From positions 3,982,001 to 4,046,000 of the forward strand of contig NC_021658.1 in assembly GCF_000418325.1 (NCBI RefSeq): a DNA stretch of 64,000 nt, read 5' to 3'. The stretch comes from Sorangium cellulosum So0157-2 (lineage in GTDB: Bacteria > Myxococcota_A > Polyangia > Polyangiales > Polyangiaceae). The position numbers and the translations under genes were made by a program. Positions 1 to 9,068 of this stretch are shown here, one piece after another (position 1 is the first letter of the stretch; the number at the start of each line of letters is the position of its first letter). A model generated the notes under the pieces. The model did not search any database. It worked only from the letters and a program-made list of their open reading frames with translations, and was not told where the DNA came from.

Positions 1-455
1 ATCGCGTCGGGCGCCGGCGCGGCCGGCCGGGCGTTCCGCGGCGCCTCCCGGCGGGCGACGGGCGCGGGCGCCGGCTCCGCCGCGGGCGCGGGCGCCGGCT
101 CGGGCGCGGGCGGCGGCGCGGCGGCGGGCAGGCCGCCCCGCGCGCTCGAGAACAGCTGCTCCAGCGGCAGGTCCGTGAGCGGCGCGACCGACCCGGCGGC
201 GCTCCGGCCGTCGTCGAGGGCGGCGTAGAGCCCGGCCCCGCCGGCGCCGAGGCCCACCGCGAGGAAGATCCCCTTGATCCACATCGGCACCGTCGCCCCG
301 GCGCCCGCGCTCGTCGCGAGCGGCGCCACCCGGGCCGCGGTGCGCGCCAGCTCGGCGGAGGTCATCGGGCGCGGGCGCGAGCCGGCGAGGAGGAGCTCGC
401 GCGCTCCCAGCGGGGCGCCGCCACCTTCCTGCTTCCATCGCTTCGGATCGCTCAT
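1..455 (-). CDS. Single-pass membrane protein, partial, third gene of ECF sigma operon
   Basis: The gene is cut by the left edge of the window; about 151 codons are visible. The ATG at 455..453 overlaps the TGA of the sigma-factor gene (ATGA), which implies translational coupling. The first ~57 residues are hydrophilic and presumably cytoplasmic. A hydrophobic stretch at about residues 57-78 (WIKGIFLAVGLGAGGAGLYA) looks like one transmembrane segment. It is followed by a long Pro/Ala/Glu-rich tail (PAPEPAPAPAAEPAPAP). A membrane protein translationally coupled to an ECF sigma gene is often its anti-sigma factor, so that role is the best guess, but no zinc-binding HxxxCxxC motif is seen in the visible part. 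The 3' end and the periplasmic domain lie outside the window. Confidence 0.6.
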   Translation of the reverse strand, partial: MSDPKRWKQEGGGAPLGARELLLAGSRPRPMTSAELARTAARVAPLATSAGAGATVPMWIKGIFLAVGLGAGGAGLYAALDDGRSAAGSVAPLTDLPLEQLFSSARGGLPAAAPPPAPEPAPAPAAEPAPAPVARREAPRNARPAAPAPDA

Positions 456-1057
456 TGGACCCCCCTGCGCGCGCGCTCGGCCTCGCTCTTCTTCAACAGC
501 GTCGCGAACTCTTTCCGTGCTGCGTGGAGGCGCGAGTATACGGTGCCGACGGGGACGCCCACCAGGCTCGCGATCTCGTTGCAGGGCATCTCTTCGATCT
601 CGAACATGACGAACACGGCTCTTCGGTCGAGATCCATGGCCTCGAGGATGCCATCGAGCCGCAATCTCGCTTGATGTTGGGAGGTGATCTCTTCGGGGCC
701 GCGCGCGGAGTCCGGCACGTCGTCCACCACCTCGCCGAGGCGCTCCCGCCGCGTGTGCGCGCGGCGGCGGTGCGACGCGGCGACGCGGCGGCAGATGGCG
801 AAGAGCCAGGTCGTGATGGGGCAGGCCCAGTCGAAGGACGGGAGCCGCCGCTGGACGACGATGAAGACGTCCTGGAAGGCATCTTCCAGGTCCGGATGCT
901 GGATGCCGAACCGCTGCAGGGTGGCCCAGACGAATCCGCCGTGCTCGGCGTGTAGGGCGACGAGGCTCCGCGGCGACTGCTTGGCGTCGCCCAGGACCTC
1001 TGCTTGTAACGCTTGCTCCACGGTCTGGTGGATGCCGCCAGCCGTGGGATCCTTCAT
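452..1057 (-). CDS. ECF-type RNA polymerase sigma-70 factor
   Basis: This 201-residue protein has the two-domain layout of an extracytoplasmic-function sigma factor. Region 2 is at about residues 35-100, with DLEDAFQDVFIVVQRR and the segment ITTWLFAICRRVAASHRRR. Region 4 is at about 135-190, with a helix-turn-helix reading EMPCNEIASLVGVPVGTVYSRLHAAR. It should direct RNA polymerase to a small envelope or stress regulon. The ATG at 1057 overlaps the TGA of the upstream gene (TGATG), and its own stop overlaps the next start, so three genes form a tight operon. The family assignment is secure; the promoter recognised and the inducing signal are unknown. Confidence 0.93.
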   Translation of the reverse strand: MKDPTAGGIHQTVEQALQAEVLGDAKQSPRSLVALHAEHGGFVWATLQRFGIQHPDLEDAFQDVFIVVQRRLPSFDWACPITTWLFAICRRVAASHRRRAHTRRERLGEVVDDVPDSARGPEEITSQHQARLRLDGILEAMDLDRRAVFVMFEIEEMPCNEIASLVGVPVGTVYSRLHAARKEFATLLKKSEAERARRGVQ

Positions 1058-2172
1058 CAAAAGGTGACCCCGACCCCCGCGAACGCGGCGCCGCCGACGG
1101 CCGGCTGCTCGAAGCCCGCCGGCTGCCCGTCCTGCAGCTGGAAACTGTACCGTGTCATCGGAACGAAGAGGTCGATCCCGGTCTCGAGCCGGAGCGGCCC
1201 GACGATGCGGACGCCGAGCCGGGTGCCGGCCCCGAGGCTGAGCCAGGCGCGCGAGCCGACGTCGGTCGGCAGGATCGTCGGGGTGATCTGCTCGTCCCCG
1301 TAGATGACGGCGTAGATGGCGCCCGCCACCACGCGGCCGCAGAGCCCGAAGGCGAGCGATCGGCTCCGGACCGCCTCCAGGCACCCGCCGAGCCAGCCCG
1401 CGGTGAGGCCGAAGGCGAACGTCCGCTGGGTCGCGTGCTGCTCCGGGAGCCAGAGCGCCCCGGTCTCGAGGGTCCACCGCGGCAGGACCGCCCACTCGCC
1501 CGAGAGGGCGACGCCGGCGCCGGGCGAGGGGACGAGGCCCACCGACGCGAACCCGCGCCAGGCGACCGAGAGCCCGACGGGCGGCGGATCTTCGGCCGGC
1601 GGCGGCGCGGCCCGGGTCTCGGCCGGCCAGGGGAACGGCGGCTCCGGCGATCGCGTGGCCGACGGCGGGCTCGGCGGCCGCACGGCGGCCGGCGGGGGCG
1701 GAGGAGGCGGAGGGGGCGGAGGGGGCGGCGCCGGCGCGGCGGCCGGCGGCGGGGGGGCCTCGGCCGGGGCGGAGAGGGCGGCCTCGGGATCGGTGGTGAG
1801 CATGATGTGCACCGCCGCCGCGGCCACGATGCCGTCGCAACTCTGGCCGTGGTCGGAGAACTCGCGGACGGTCGGCGGGGCGCCGTCGCACAGCTGGGTC
1901 CGGATCGTGGCCGACCAGGCGCCGGGCTGCCCCTGCACCACGGCCTCGATCGAGGCGACCTTGCCCGTGGTGACGAGATCGCGCCCGAGCCGCCGCGAGA
2001 TCTCGGCGCGGAACTGGGCCGCGCTGGGGCACTGCGCCTCCGCGCCCGCGAGGCGCACCCACGACACGTCGGCGGCGCCGCGGTCGCACTCCTCCGCCCG
2101 CGCCCCGGCCGGGGCGAGCGCGATGCAGGCGCCGAGGACCGACATCAGCGTACGTACGGCCGGATCGCTCAC
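1057..2172 (-). CDS. Exported protein with proline-rich linker and C-terminal beta-rich domain
   Basis: This is a 371-residue protein of unknown function. A GTG start at 2172 has a purine-rich ribosome site (AAGAGGG) about seven bases upstream; an internal ATG at 2145 is the alternative. The N-terminus is a signal peptide (hydrophobic VLGACIALAPAGARA, cleavage near residue 27). Residues ~30-135 contain two Cys pairs typical of a small periplasmic domain. A run of about thirteen prolines sits near residues 150-165. The last ~180 residues alternate aromatic and hydrophobic residues, end in Phe and read like an outer-membrane beta-barrel or OmpA-like beta domain. It heads the ECF sigma operon, so it may be a sensor or target of that envelope regulon; that is inference. 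Confidence 0.7.
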   Translation of the reverse strand: MSDPAVRTLMSVLGACIALAPAGARAEECDRGAADVSWVRLAGAEAQCPSAAQFRAEISRRLGRDLVTTGKVASIEAVVQGQPGAWSATIRTQLCDGAPPTVREFSDHGQSCDGIVAAAAVHIMLTTDPEAALSAPAEAPPPPAAAPAPPPPPPPPPPPPPAAVRPPSPPSATRSPEPPFPWPAETRAAPPPAEDPPPVGLSVAWRGFASVGLVPSPGAGVALSGEWAVLPRWTLETGALWLPEQHATQRTFAFGLTAGWLGGCLEAVRSRSLAFGLCGRVVAGAIYAVIYGDEQITPTILPTDVGSRAWLSLGAGTRLGVRIVGPLRLETGIDLFVPMTRYSFQLQDGQPAGFEQPAVGGAAFAGVGVTF

Positions 2173-2523
2173 CGCCGCCCTCTTCGCGCCGGTGGACCGG
2201 GCTCGCGGCGGGGGAGGGGGCGACTTCGTGTGGTGCGGCGCGTCATGACGGAGAGAATGTTAGCTCAGTCGCCAAATTGTAGGGGGCCTGTGTACACGCG
2301 GGTGGATCACAAGTCACACGGGATTTACGGCCGCCGATGCTGGTTCGCTTCCATCGCGTGTACACGAGGAGACCCGGATGGGGAAGGCTCGCGGGCGGCG
2401 CGCCGACGCTGGCGAGGCGGCGAATGCCCCGGCGTTCCGCGCGGCTCGGCGCCGCGGGCGGGAGCACGATTCGCGCTCATCGGGCGGCGATCTCGCCGCC
2501 GCGGGCGTTCCTCCGATGGTGCG
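2173..2523. promoter_or_regulatory. Divergent intergenic region with paired GTGTACAC palindromes
   Basis: This 351-bp gap separates two divergently transcribed genes. It holds two copies of the perfect palindrome GTGTACAC, at 2290..2297 and 2358..2365, with centres 68 bp apart. The second reads CGTGTACACG. The spacing is close to a whole number of helical turns, as expected for two operators bound by one dimeric or tetrameric regulator. No clear -35/-10 pair was picked out and no open frame in the gap looks coding. Confidence 0.4.
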
Positions 2524-4776
2524 ATGTCCGGTAGGATGAGCACCGACGATGCCGACGCCGGGACCGCGACGATGCGGAAGTCCGGCGCGCGCGCACCCCC
2601 CATGCCCTCCCGCCCGACCACCATCGGCGTCCTCACGCCCTTCCTCGACGGCTTCTACTTCAGCGCCATCCTCAAAGGCGTCCACCAGGCGGCGCAGCAG
2701 CGCGGCCACCGCGTCGTGGTGATATGCGGCACCCCCGACTTCATCCAGGCTCCCTCGCTCGCCCGGGACCAGGTCGATGGGTGGATCGTCGTGCTCGCCA
2801 CCGACGGCATCGAGCGGCTCGCGGCGGCGCGCGTCCCGCTCGTCACGATCAGCACCTGCGCCCCCGAGGCGGGCTGCCCGACCGTGATGCCGGACAACCG
2901 CAAGGGCATGCGCGCCGCGGTGCGCCACCTCGTCGAGCACGGGCACCGGCGCATCGCCTACGTCGGCTTCATGGACCAGGACGACATCCGCGAGCGCTTC
3001 GAGAGCTACAAGGAGACGCTCGCCGAGAGCGGGATCCCCTTCGACCCCGGGCTCGTCTTCGAGGCCGAGAACAACTGGCAATCCGGCGGCGCCAAGGCCG
3101 CAGAGGCCATCCTCGCGCGCCGGGGCGAATTCACCGCCGCGGTCGTCGCCACGGACAAGAACGCGCTCGGCATGATGTCCGTCCTCCAGGCCGCGGGGTG
3201 CCGCATCCCCGACGATCTCGCGATCGTCGGCTTCGACGACATCACCGAGGCCCAGTGGTCCACCCCGCCCCTGACCACCGTGCGCCAGCGGTTCGACGGC
3301 CTCGGGAAGATCGCGTGCGATCTCGTGCTGGCGCAGCTCGCCGGCGAGGCCGTCCCGCCCGGGCCCGTGCTCGCGCCGACCTCGCTCGTCCCGCGGCGGA
3401 CCTGCGGGTGCAACCTGCTCCAGGGCTTCCTCCACCGGCGGGGCGGCGCGCCCGACGAGGTCGCCGGCGGCGTCCTCGCCCGGCAGATGGTCGAGCTGCT
3501 CATCGGCCATCCGCTCCCGTCCGATACGCCCCCCGCCGCCGTGTGGCCCGGCGTCGCCACGGTGATCGAGGGGCACCTCGCGGCGCTCGAGGGCACGAGC
3601 CCCCCTCCGTCGGACGCGATCGACGAGGCCTGCCAGCAGGCCGTCCGCCTCACGCCCGATGTGGAGAGCCTGATGGGGATCGCCCGCCTCCTCGGCCGGC
3701 ACCGCCGCCCGCGCGCGGGGTGGACCGCCGAAGCTGCGGAGTCGGCCGAGGCGCGCGTCGAGGAGTTCCTGGAGCGACTGCGCCTCTCCCTCACCCTGGC
3801 CCGGATCGACGCCGAGCGGCGGTTCGTCGAGGAGCTCGGCGTGGTCGTGCGGTCCGATCACGAGGTGAGCCTCGCGCTGCTCGGCGGCACCCAGGAAGAG
3901 TCCCGCTCGCTCTCCTGGCTCGACTCGACGACCGCCGTCTGGGGGTGCCTCGGGCTCTGGGAAGACCCGATGACCCGCGAGCGCCTCGTCGTCACCGGCG
4001 CGTACAGCCGCGATGGCACCCCGACTCCCGCCCTCGGCGGCGTCTACGCGCGAGAGGCCTTCCCGCCCGCCGAGCTGCTGCCGCCCTCGACCGCCGGCGG
4101 CCCGTTCATGGTGACCCTCCAGCCGATTCGCACGCTCCACCGCGACTGGGGGGTCCTCGCGATCGTCGGCCCGGGCTCGATCGAGAGCGCCGGCGACGAG
4201 GGCACCGTCGCGATCTGGGGCGCGCTCCTCAGCGCGGCCCTCGAGCGCGACGCGCTGATGCAGTCGCTCTCGGAGCAGCACGCGAGCCTGGAGGAGGCCT
4301 ATCTGCGCGAGCGCGCGCTCTCGGCGGCCGTGCGCGAGCTCGGCTGCCCGCTCATCCCGCTCCTGCCCGGCGTGCTGCTCGTCCCGCTCATCGGCGAGCT
4401 CGACACCGGCCGCGCCCGGGAGGTGCTCGAGCGCGTGGTCGAGGGCGTGAACCTGCACCGGGCGCGCTGCGTGCTGCTCGACATCACCGGCGTCCCGCGC
4501 CTCGACGCCCCGGGCGCCCACGCGCTGGAGCAGATCCACCGCGCGGCTGCCCTGCTCGGCGCCCGTGTCATCCTGGTCGGCGTGCGCCCGGAGATCGCGA
4601 TGAGCCTGGTCGCTCTCGATATCGATCTCGGCGATCTGTCCAAGCATCAGTCGCTGTCGTCCGCGCTCGAGGACCTCGCGCCGGAGGGGCTCCGCGCGCT
4701 CCGCACGAGACGTAACGGCGAGGCGCCGCCGCGCGCCGCGCGGCCGGATCCGTGCCGTCGCCGAGGATCGGAGTGA
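2524..4776 (+). CDS. LacI-type ligand-binding domain protein fused to GAF-like and STAS domains (no HTH)
   Basis: This 750-residue protein begins almost directly with a periplasmic-binding-protein-like domain of the LacI/GalR effector type (about residues 30-310: TIGVLTPFLDGFYFSAILKG, then the YVGF and IVGFDDI signatures). The DNA-binding helix-turn-helix that normally precedes this domain is absent. The middle (~310-590) holds helices and a GAF-like region. The C-terminus (~610-730) resembles a STAS domain (PLIGELDTGRAREVLERVVEG, then LLDITGVPRLD), as in RsbR-type stressosome proteins. I infer a cytoplasmic sensor that binds a small ligand, perhaps a sugar, and signals through protein contacts. 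The start is uncertain: ATG 2524, 2536 and 2572 are all in frame and none has a strong ribosome site. Confidence 0.75.
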   Translation: MSGRMSTDDADAGTATMRKSGARAPPMPSRPTTIGVLTPFLDGFYFSAILKGVHQAAQQRGHRVVVICGTPDFIQAPSLARDQVDGWIVVLATDGIERLAAARVPLVTISTCAPEAGCPTVMPDNRKGMRAAVRHLVEHGHRRIAYVGFMDQDDIRERFESYKETLAESGIPFDPGLVFEAENNWQSGGAKAAEAILARRGEFTAAVVATDKNALGMMSVLQAAGCRIPDDLAIVGFDDITEAQWSTPPLTTVRQRFDGLGKIACDLVLAQLAGEAVPPGPVLAPTSLVPRRTCGCNLLQGFLHRRGGAPDEVAGGVLARQMVELLIGHPLPSDTPPAAVWPGVATVIEGHLAALEGTSPPPSDAIDEACQQAVRLTPDVESLMGIARLLGRHRRPRAGWTAEAAESAEARVEEFLERLRLSLTLARIDAERRFVEELGVVVRSDHEVSLALLGGTQEESRSLSWLDSTTAVWGCLGLWEDPMTRERLVVTGAYSRDGTPTPALGGVYAREAFPPAELLPPSTAGGPFMVTLQPIRTLHRDWGVLAIVGPGSIESAGDEGTVAIWGALLSAALERDALMQSLSEQHASLEEAYLRERALSAAVRELGCPLIPLLPGVLLVPLIGELDTGRAREVLERVVEGVNLHRARCVLLDITGVPRLDAPGAHALEQIHRAAALLGARVILVGVRPEIAMSLVALDIDLGDLSKHQSLSSALEDLAPEGLRALRTRRNGEAPPRAARPDPCRRRGSE

Positions 4777-5058
4777 CCCTCCGCGGCCCGCGCTGAGCGC
4801 GCGCGCAGCGCTGTGGACTCCCACGCTCGCTCGGCGTGGACACACCTGGACATAAGCACGTCGTGAACGTGCATGTCGGCTACCAGCGTGATTGTCGAGC
4901 ACGAGAGACGTCGAGCGAGAAATCATACGAGGAACGCAAGCAGAGCCCAGAGCCCAGAGCCACGAGCCACGCGAGGAACCGTACGAAGACCGTACGAGCG
5001 ACCGACTCTCCTTCTCGCGCGCTGGACATCGCATCGGCAGCCGGGCAATACTTCTTTC
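4777..5058. other. Intergenic region with short repeats upstream of the kinase gene
   Basis: No gene is supported in this 282-bp gap. It contains a small inverted repeat GCACGT/ACGTGC (4856..4872), two direct copies of CCGTACGA one helical turn apart (4979..4986 and 4990..4997), and a run of AGAGCCC-type units around 4940-4970. The paired CCGTACGA copies could be a regulator site for the kinase gene. No convincing promoter was identified. Confidence 0.3.
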
Positions 5059-8000
5059 ATGCGCGTCGGCGACGTCGTCGGGCAGCGGTTCGAGCTCCTC
5101 ACGCGCGCTGGCTCCGGCGGCATGGGGGAGGTGTTCCGGGCCCTCGATCGGGCGACCGGCGAGACGGTCGCCCTCAAGGTGGTGCTCGGCGAGGGCGCGC
5201 ACGAGGCGCGGTTCGAGCGGGAGGCAAGGCTCCTGTCGGAGCTCTCCCACCCGGGCATCGTGCGGCACGTGGCCCACGGCAGGGCCTCGTCGGGCAGGTC
5301 CTATCTCGCCATGGAGTGGCTCGAAGGCGAGGATCTCGCGCGGCGCCTCCTGCGCGGCCGGCTCAGCATCGAAGAGACGCTGACGCTCGGGGTGAAGGCC
5401 GGCGAGGCGCTCGCGGCCGCGCACGCCCACGACGTCGTCCACCGCGATCTCAAGCCGAGCAACCTGTTCCTCGTCGACGGGCAGATCGACGAGGTGAAGA
5501 TCCTCGACTTCGGGATCGCGCGCCGGCTCGACGCGACGCCGATGACCCTGACGGGGGTCGCCCTCGGGACGCCGGCCTACATGGCCCCGGAGCAGGCGCG
5601 CGTCGGGTACAACGCGCTCACGCCCCGCGCCGACGTGTTCGCCCTCGGCTGCGTGCTCTTCGAGTGCCTCACGGGCAGCCCCGTGTTCGTCGGCGAGAAC
5701 ATCCCCGCGATCCTCGCGAAGATCCTGTTCGGCGAGGTCCCCGCGGTCCGCTCGCTCCGCCCCGAGGTCCCCCCGCAGCTCGACGCGGTGATCCACCTGA
5801 TGCTCGCGAAGGAGCCGGACGAGCGCCTCAGCGACGGGGCGACCGTCGCCGTGATCCTGAACACCCTGCGGTCCGCCGGCTGCGGGCCTCCGCGCGGCGC
5901 CGCGTCGGAGCGCTCCGAGGCGCTCACCTCGAGCGAGCTGCGGCTCTTGTCCGTGCTGCTCGTGGGGAGGGAGCCCGCGCCGGTCGAGGCCGACACCGCG
6001 CCGCTCGACCAGACGCTGCAGGTGACCGTGGACGCGCAGCTGCGGCAGGTCGTGCAGGCGCACGGCGGGCACATGGAGGCGCTCGCCGACGGCTCGGCGG
6101 TGATCGCCATCGTCGCGAGCCGGGACGCGACCGATCAGGCGGCGCACGCGGCGCGCTGCGCGCTGGCGCTGCGGAAGCTGGCCCCGACCCGGCCGATGGC
6201 GCTCTCCACGGGCCGCGCGCACATGGCGCGGCAGCTGCCGATGGGGGAGGCGATCGATCGGGCCGCGCGGCTGCTCGGCGCCGGCGAGGCGCGGCGGGCG
6301 GTCCAGCGGCAGCCCGACACGCGCGCGCCGCCGATCGCGATCGACGACGTGACGGCCCGGCTCCTCGGCGCGCGGTTCGAGGTGTCCGGCGAGGGCGAGC
6401 GGCGGGAGCTCCACGGCGAGCGCGACCTCGCGGGCGGCGCGCAGACGCTGCTCGGCAAGGCGAGCGCGTGCGTCGGCCGGGATCGCGAGCTGCTCACGCT
6501 GCAGACCGTCTTCGCCGAGTGCGTCGAGATGCCGGTCGCCCGCGCCGTGCTCGTGACGGCGCCCCCCGGCGTCGGCAAGTCCCGGATCGCCCACGAGTTC
6601 ACGCGCGCGCTGCGCGCCGAGGGCGGCCCGGTCGAGATCTGGACCGGCTGCGGCGACGCGCTGCGCGTGGGCTCGGCGTTCGGCCTGCTCGGGCAGGCGA
6701 TCCGCGGCGCGTGCGGCATCCACGGCGGCGAGGCGGCCGCCGCCCGCCAGCAGAAGATCGTCGCGCGGGTCGCGCGGCACGTCCCCGGCCCCGACCGCGA
6801 GCGCGTGGCCGTGTTCCTCGGGGAGATCGCCGGCGTCCCGTTCCCGGGCGCCGAGAGCGCGCTCCTGCGCGCGGCCCGCGACGACGCGGAGACCATGAGC
6901 AAGCAGATGCGCCGCGCGTGGGAGGACTTCCTCGCCGCCGAGACGTCGGCGCGCCCCGTCCTGCTCGTGCTCGAGGACCTGCACTGGGGCGATCTGCCGA
7001 CCGTGCGCTTCGTCGACGCGGTGCTCGGCGCGCTCGGCGAGCAGCCGTTCATGGTGCTCGGGCTGGCGCGCCCCGAGGTCCACGACCTGTTCCCGTCGCT
7101 CTGGAGCGGGCGCGCGCTCAGCGTGATCCACCTCGCGAAGCTGCCGAAGAAGGCGTGCGAGCGCCTGGTGCGCCAAGCGCTCGGCGAGGAGCTGGACGCG
7201 GCGACGGTGGCGCGCCTCGTCTCGCACGCGGACGGCCACGCGTTCTACCTGGAGGAGCTGATCCGGGCCGTGGCCGAGGGCAAGGGCGACGTGCTGCCGG
7301 AGACGGTGCTGGCGATGGTCCAGGCGCGGCTCGCCGCGCTCGACGGCGAGGCGCGCAAGGTGCTGCGCGCGGCGAGCGTCTTCGGCGACGTCTTCTGGCG
7401 GGGCGGCGTCGAGGCGCTGCTCGGGAGCGCGGAGCCGTGGGCCGCTCCGCACGACGTGCTCTCGGAGCTCTGCGACGGGGAGGTGCTCGTCCGCCGCAAG
7501 GAGAGCCGGTTTCCCGGGGACGAGGAGTTCATGTTCCGGCACGCGCTCCTGCGGGAGGGGGCCTACGAGATGCTCACGGACACCGATCGCGTCCTCGGGC
7601 ACCGGCTCGCCGCGGCGTTCCTGGAGCAGAACGGCGCGAGCGATCCGACGATGCTCGCCGAGCACTACGAGCGGGGGCTCGACCTCTTGCGCGCGGGGAG
7701 CTTCTACCTGCGCGCGGCCGAGCAGGCGCTGCGGGGGAGCGACGCGGACGCGGCGATCGCGCGCGCCCGGCGCGGGCTCGAGTGCGGCGTGCCGGACGCG
7801 GTGCAGCTGAGCCTCCTCGGCGTGCTCTCGGAGGTGCACGCGTGGCGCAGCGAGTGGGACTACGCGCTGCTCTACCTCGAGCAGGCGCAGCGCTTCCTGA
7901 CGCCCGGGAGCATGCCGTGGGTGCGGACGGTGCCGGCGAAGATCACCGCGGACATCCACCTCGGGCGGATGGACGAGTTCACGGCGACGGTGCGGGCGCT

Positions 8001-8967
8001 GCAGGCGGTGGAGCTCGCGCCGGAGGCGACGGGGGTGGCGGCGTTCGCGCTCGGGGTGGGGAGCTACTACGCGGCCCAGCTGGGCGAGTTCCGGCTCGCC
8101 GAGGCGCTGACGCGGCGGGTGCGCGAGGTGGCGGAGCCGGTCGCCGATCGCGAGCCGGTGGCGCGCGGGTGGCTGCAGATCGCGCTGGCGTTCCACGAGG
8201 CGTGGCGGGACGGGGATCTGTGGGCGGGGCTGTGCCAGGCCGAGGCGGCGCGCGCGAGCTTCGTGCAGGCGGGCTACTGGCGCGGGTCGATCGTGTCGCA
8301 GGTGGCGATCGGGATGAACGCCCGGCTGCTCGGCGATCTCCAGCGGGCGGAGCGCGAGCTGCTCGAGACGATGTCCGCGGGCGAGGAGCTCGGCCCGGTG
8401 TCGTGGCTGCGGACGTTCCTGCGCATCGAGATGCTGATCGATCGCGGCGCGCTCGACGGGGCGCGGGACGAGACGGGGGCGATGCTCGGGATGGGGCTGG
8501 AGCGGCGCAACCCGCTGCAGCAGGGGTTCGCGCGCTGGGCGCTCGCGAGCCTGCTCCGCCGCGAGGGCGATCTCGAGGCGGCGGAGCGCGAGGCGCTGAC
8601 CGCGATCGATCTGCTCGCGTTCCTGCCGCTGGAGCAGGCGGGCGCGCGGGCGCTGCTCTCCTCGATCCGGCTCGCCGCGGGCCGCGTCGAGGACGCGCTC
8701 GCCACGGCGACGGAGGTGGTGTCGGCGCACGATCGCTGGGGCGCGCCCGGCTACAAGGGCACGTTCGCCCGCCTCGTCCACGCGGAGGCGCTCCACGCGG
8801 CGGGCGAGCGGGAGGCCGCGTGCGCGGTGATCGCCGGCGTGGGCGAGCGGCTGCGCGCGCGGGCAGAGCGGCTGCCCGCGGCGCACCGCCGGAGCTTCCT
8901 CGGGGAGATCCCCGAGAACGCGCGCGTGCTCGAGCTGTCGCGGCAGTGGCTGCGCGCCGCGAGCTGA
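5059..8967 (+). CDS. Ser/Thr protein kinase with degenerate cyclase-like domain, AAA ATPase and helical repeat region
   Basis: This 1302-residue protein starts with a complete Hanks-type kinase domain (about 1-280): glycine loop AGSGGMGEV at 17-25, Lys40 in VALK, catalytic Asp130 in HRDLKPSN, DFG Asp150, and the MAPEQ activation segment. Residues ~295-440 look like a class III nucleotidyl cyclase fold in which the usual metal-binding aspartates are missing. An AAA-type ATPase follows, with Walker A around Lys507 (APPGVGKSR) and Walker B at ~634-640 (LLVLEDLHWGD). The rest is helical and resembles TPR or helical repeats. This architecture is common in large myxobacterial kinases. It is soluble, with no transmembrane segment. 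ATG 5059 was chosen because the kinase fold begins ten residues later; there is no strong ribosome site. Substrate and signal are unknown. Confidence 0.92.
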   Translation: MRVGDVVGQRFELLTRAGSGGMGEVFRALDRATGETVALKVVLGEGAHEARFEREARLLSELSHPGIVRHVAHGRASSGRSYLAMEWLEGEDLARRLLRGRLSIEETLTLGVKAGEALAAAHAHDVVHRDLKPSNLFLVDGQIDEVKILDFGIARRLDATPMTLTGVALGTPAYMAPEQARVGYNALTPRADVFALGCVLFECLTGSPVFVGENIPAILAKILFGEVPAVRSLRPEVPPQLDAVIHLMLAKEPDERLSDGATVAVILNTLRSAGCGPPRGAASERSEALTSSELRLLSVLLVGREPAPVEADTAPLDQTLQVTVDAQLRQVVQAHGGHMEALADGSAVIAIVASRDATDQAAHAARCALALRKLAPTRPMALSTGRAHMARQLPMGEAIDRAARLLGAGEARRAVQRQPDTRAPPIAIDDVTARLLGARFEVSGEGERRELHGERDLAGGAQTLLGKASACVGRDRELLTLQTVFAECVEMPVARAVLVTAPPGVGKSRIAHEFTRALRAEGGPVEIWTGCGDALRVGSAFGLLGQAIRGACGIHGGEAAAARQQKIVARVARHVPGPDRERVAVFLGEIAGVPFPGAESALLRAARDDAETMSKQMRRAWEDFLAAETSARPVLLVLEDLHWGDLPTVRFVDAVLGALGEQPFMVLGLARPEVHDLFPSLWSGRALSVIHLAKLPKKACERLVRQALGEELDAATVARLVSHADGHAFYLEELIRAVAEGKGDVLPETVLAMVQARLAALDGEARKVLRAASVFGDVFWRGGVEALLGSAEPWAAPHDVLSELCDGEVLVRRKESRFPGDEEFMFRHALLREGAYEMLTDTDRVLGHRLAAAFLEQNGASDPTMLAEHYERGLDLLRAGSFYLRAAEQALRGSDADAAIARARRGLECGVPDAVQLSLLGVLSEVHAWRSEWDYALLYLEQAQRFLTPGSMPWVRTVPAKITADIHLGRMDEFTATVRALQAVELAPEATGVAAFALGVGSYYAAQLGEFRLAEALTRRVREVAEPVADREPVARGWLQIALAFHEAWRDGDLWAGLCQAEAARASFVQAGYWRGSIVSQVAIGMNARLLGDLQRAERELLETMSAGEELGPVSWLRTFLRIEMLIDRGALDGARDETGAMLGMGLERRNPLQQGFARWALASLLRREGDLEAAEREALTAIDLLAFLPLEQAGARALLSSIRLAAGRVEDALATATEVVSAHDRWGAPGYKGTFARLVHAEALHAAGEREAACAVIAGVGERLRARAERLPAAHRRSFLGEIPENARVLELSRQWLRAAS

Positions 8968-9014
8968 GGCGGCGTCGGCGCCCCGGAGCGAAGGGCGGGG
9001 GACAAAGCGGCGAA

Positions 9015-9040
9015 GGCCGCCCGGCTCTCGCCAGGCGGCC
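9015..9040. terminator. Bidirectional terminator-like hairpin
   Basis: The 101-bp gap between the convergent kinase and amt genes holds a hairpin with 7-bp arms GGCCGCC (9015..9021) and GGCGGCC (9034..9040). A nested 3-bp stem and TCTC loop sit inside it. There is no U-tract. Its position between convergent stops makes a terminator role likely for both genes. Confidence 0.5.
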
Positions 9041-9068
9041 CTCGCGGGCGCGCTTCCGCTGCGCTGGA

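Noticed and set aside
2524..4776. LacI-family repressor that might bind the operators at 16157 and 16222
   Set aside because: The protein has the effector-binding fold but no N-terminal helix-turn-helix, so it cannot be assigned as the DNA-binding regulator.
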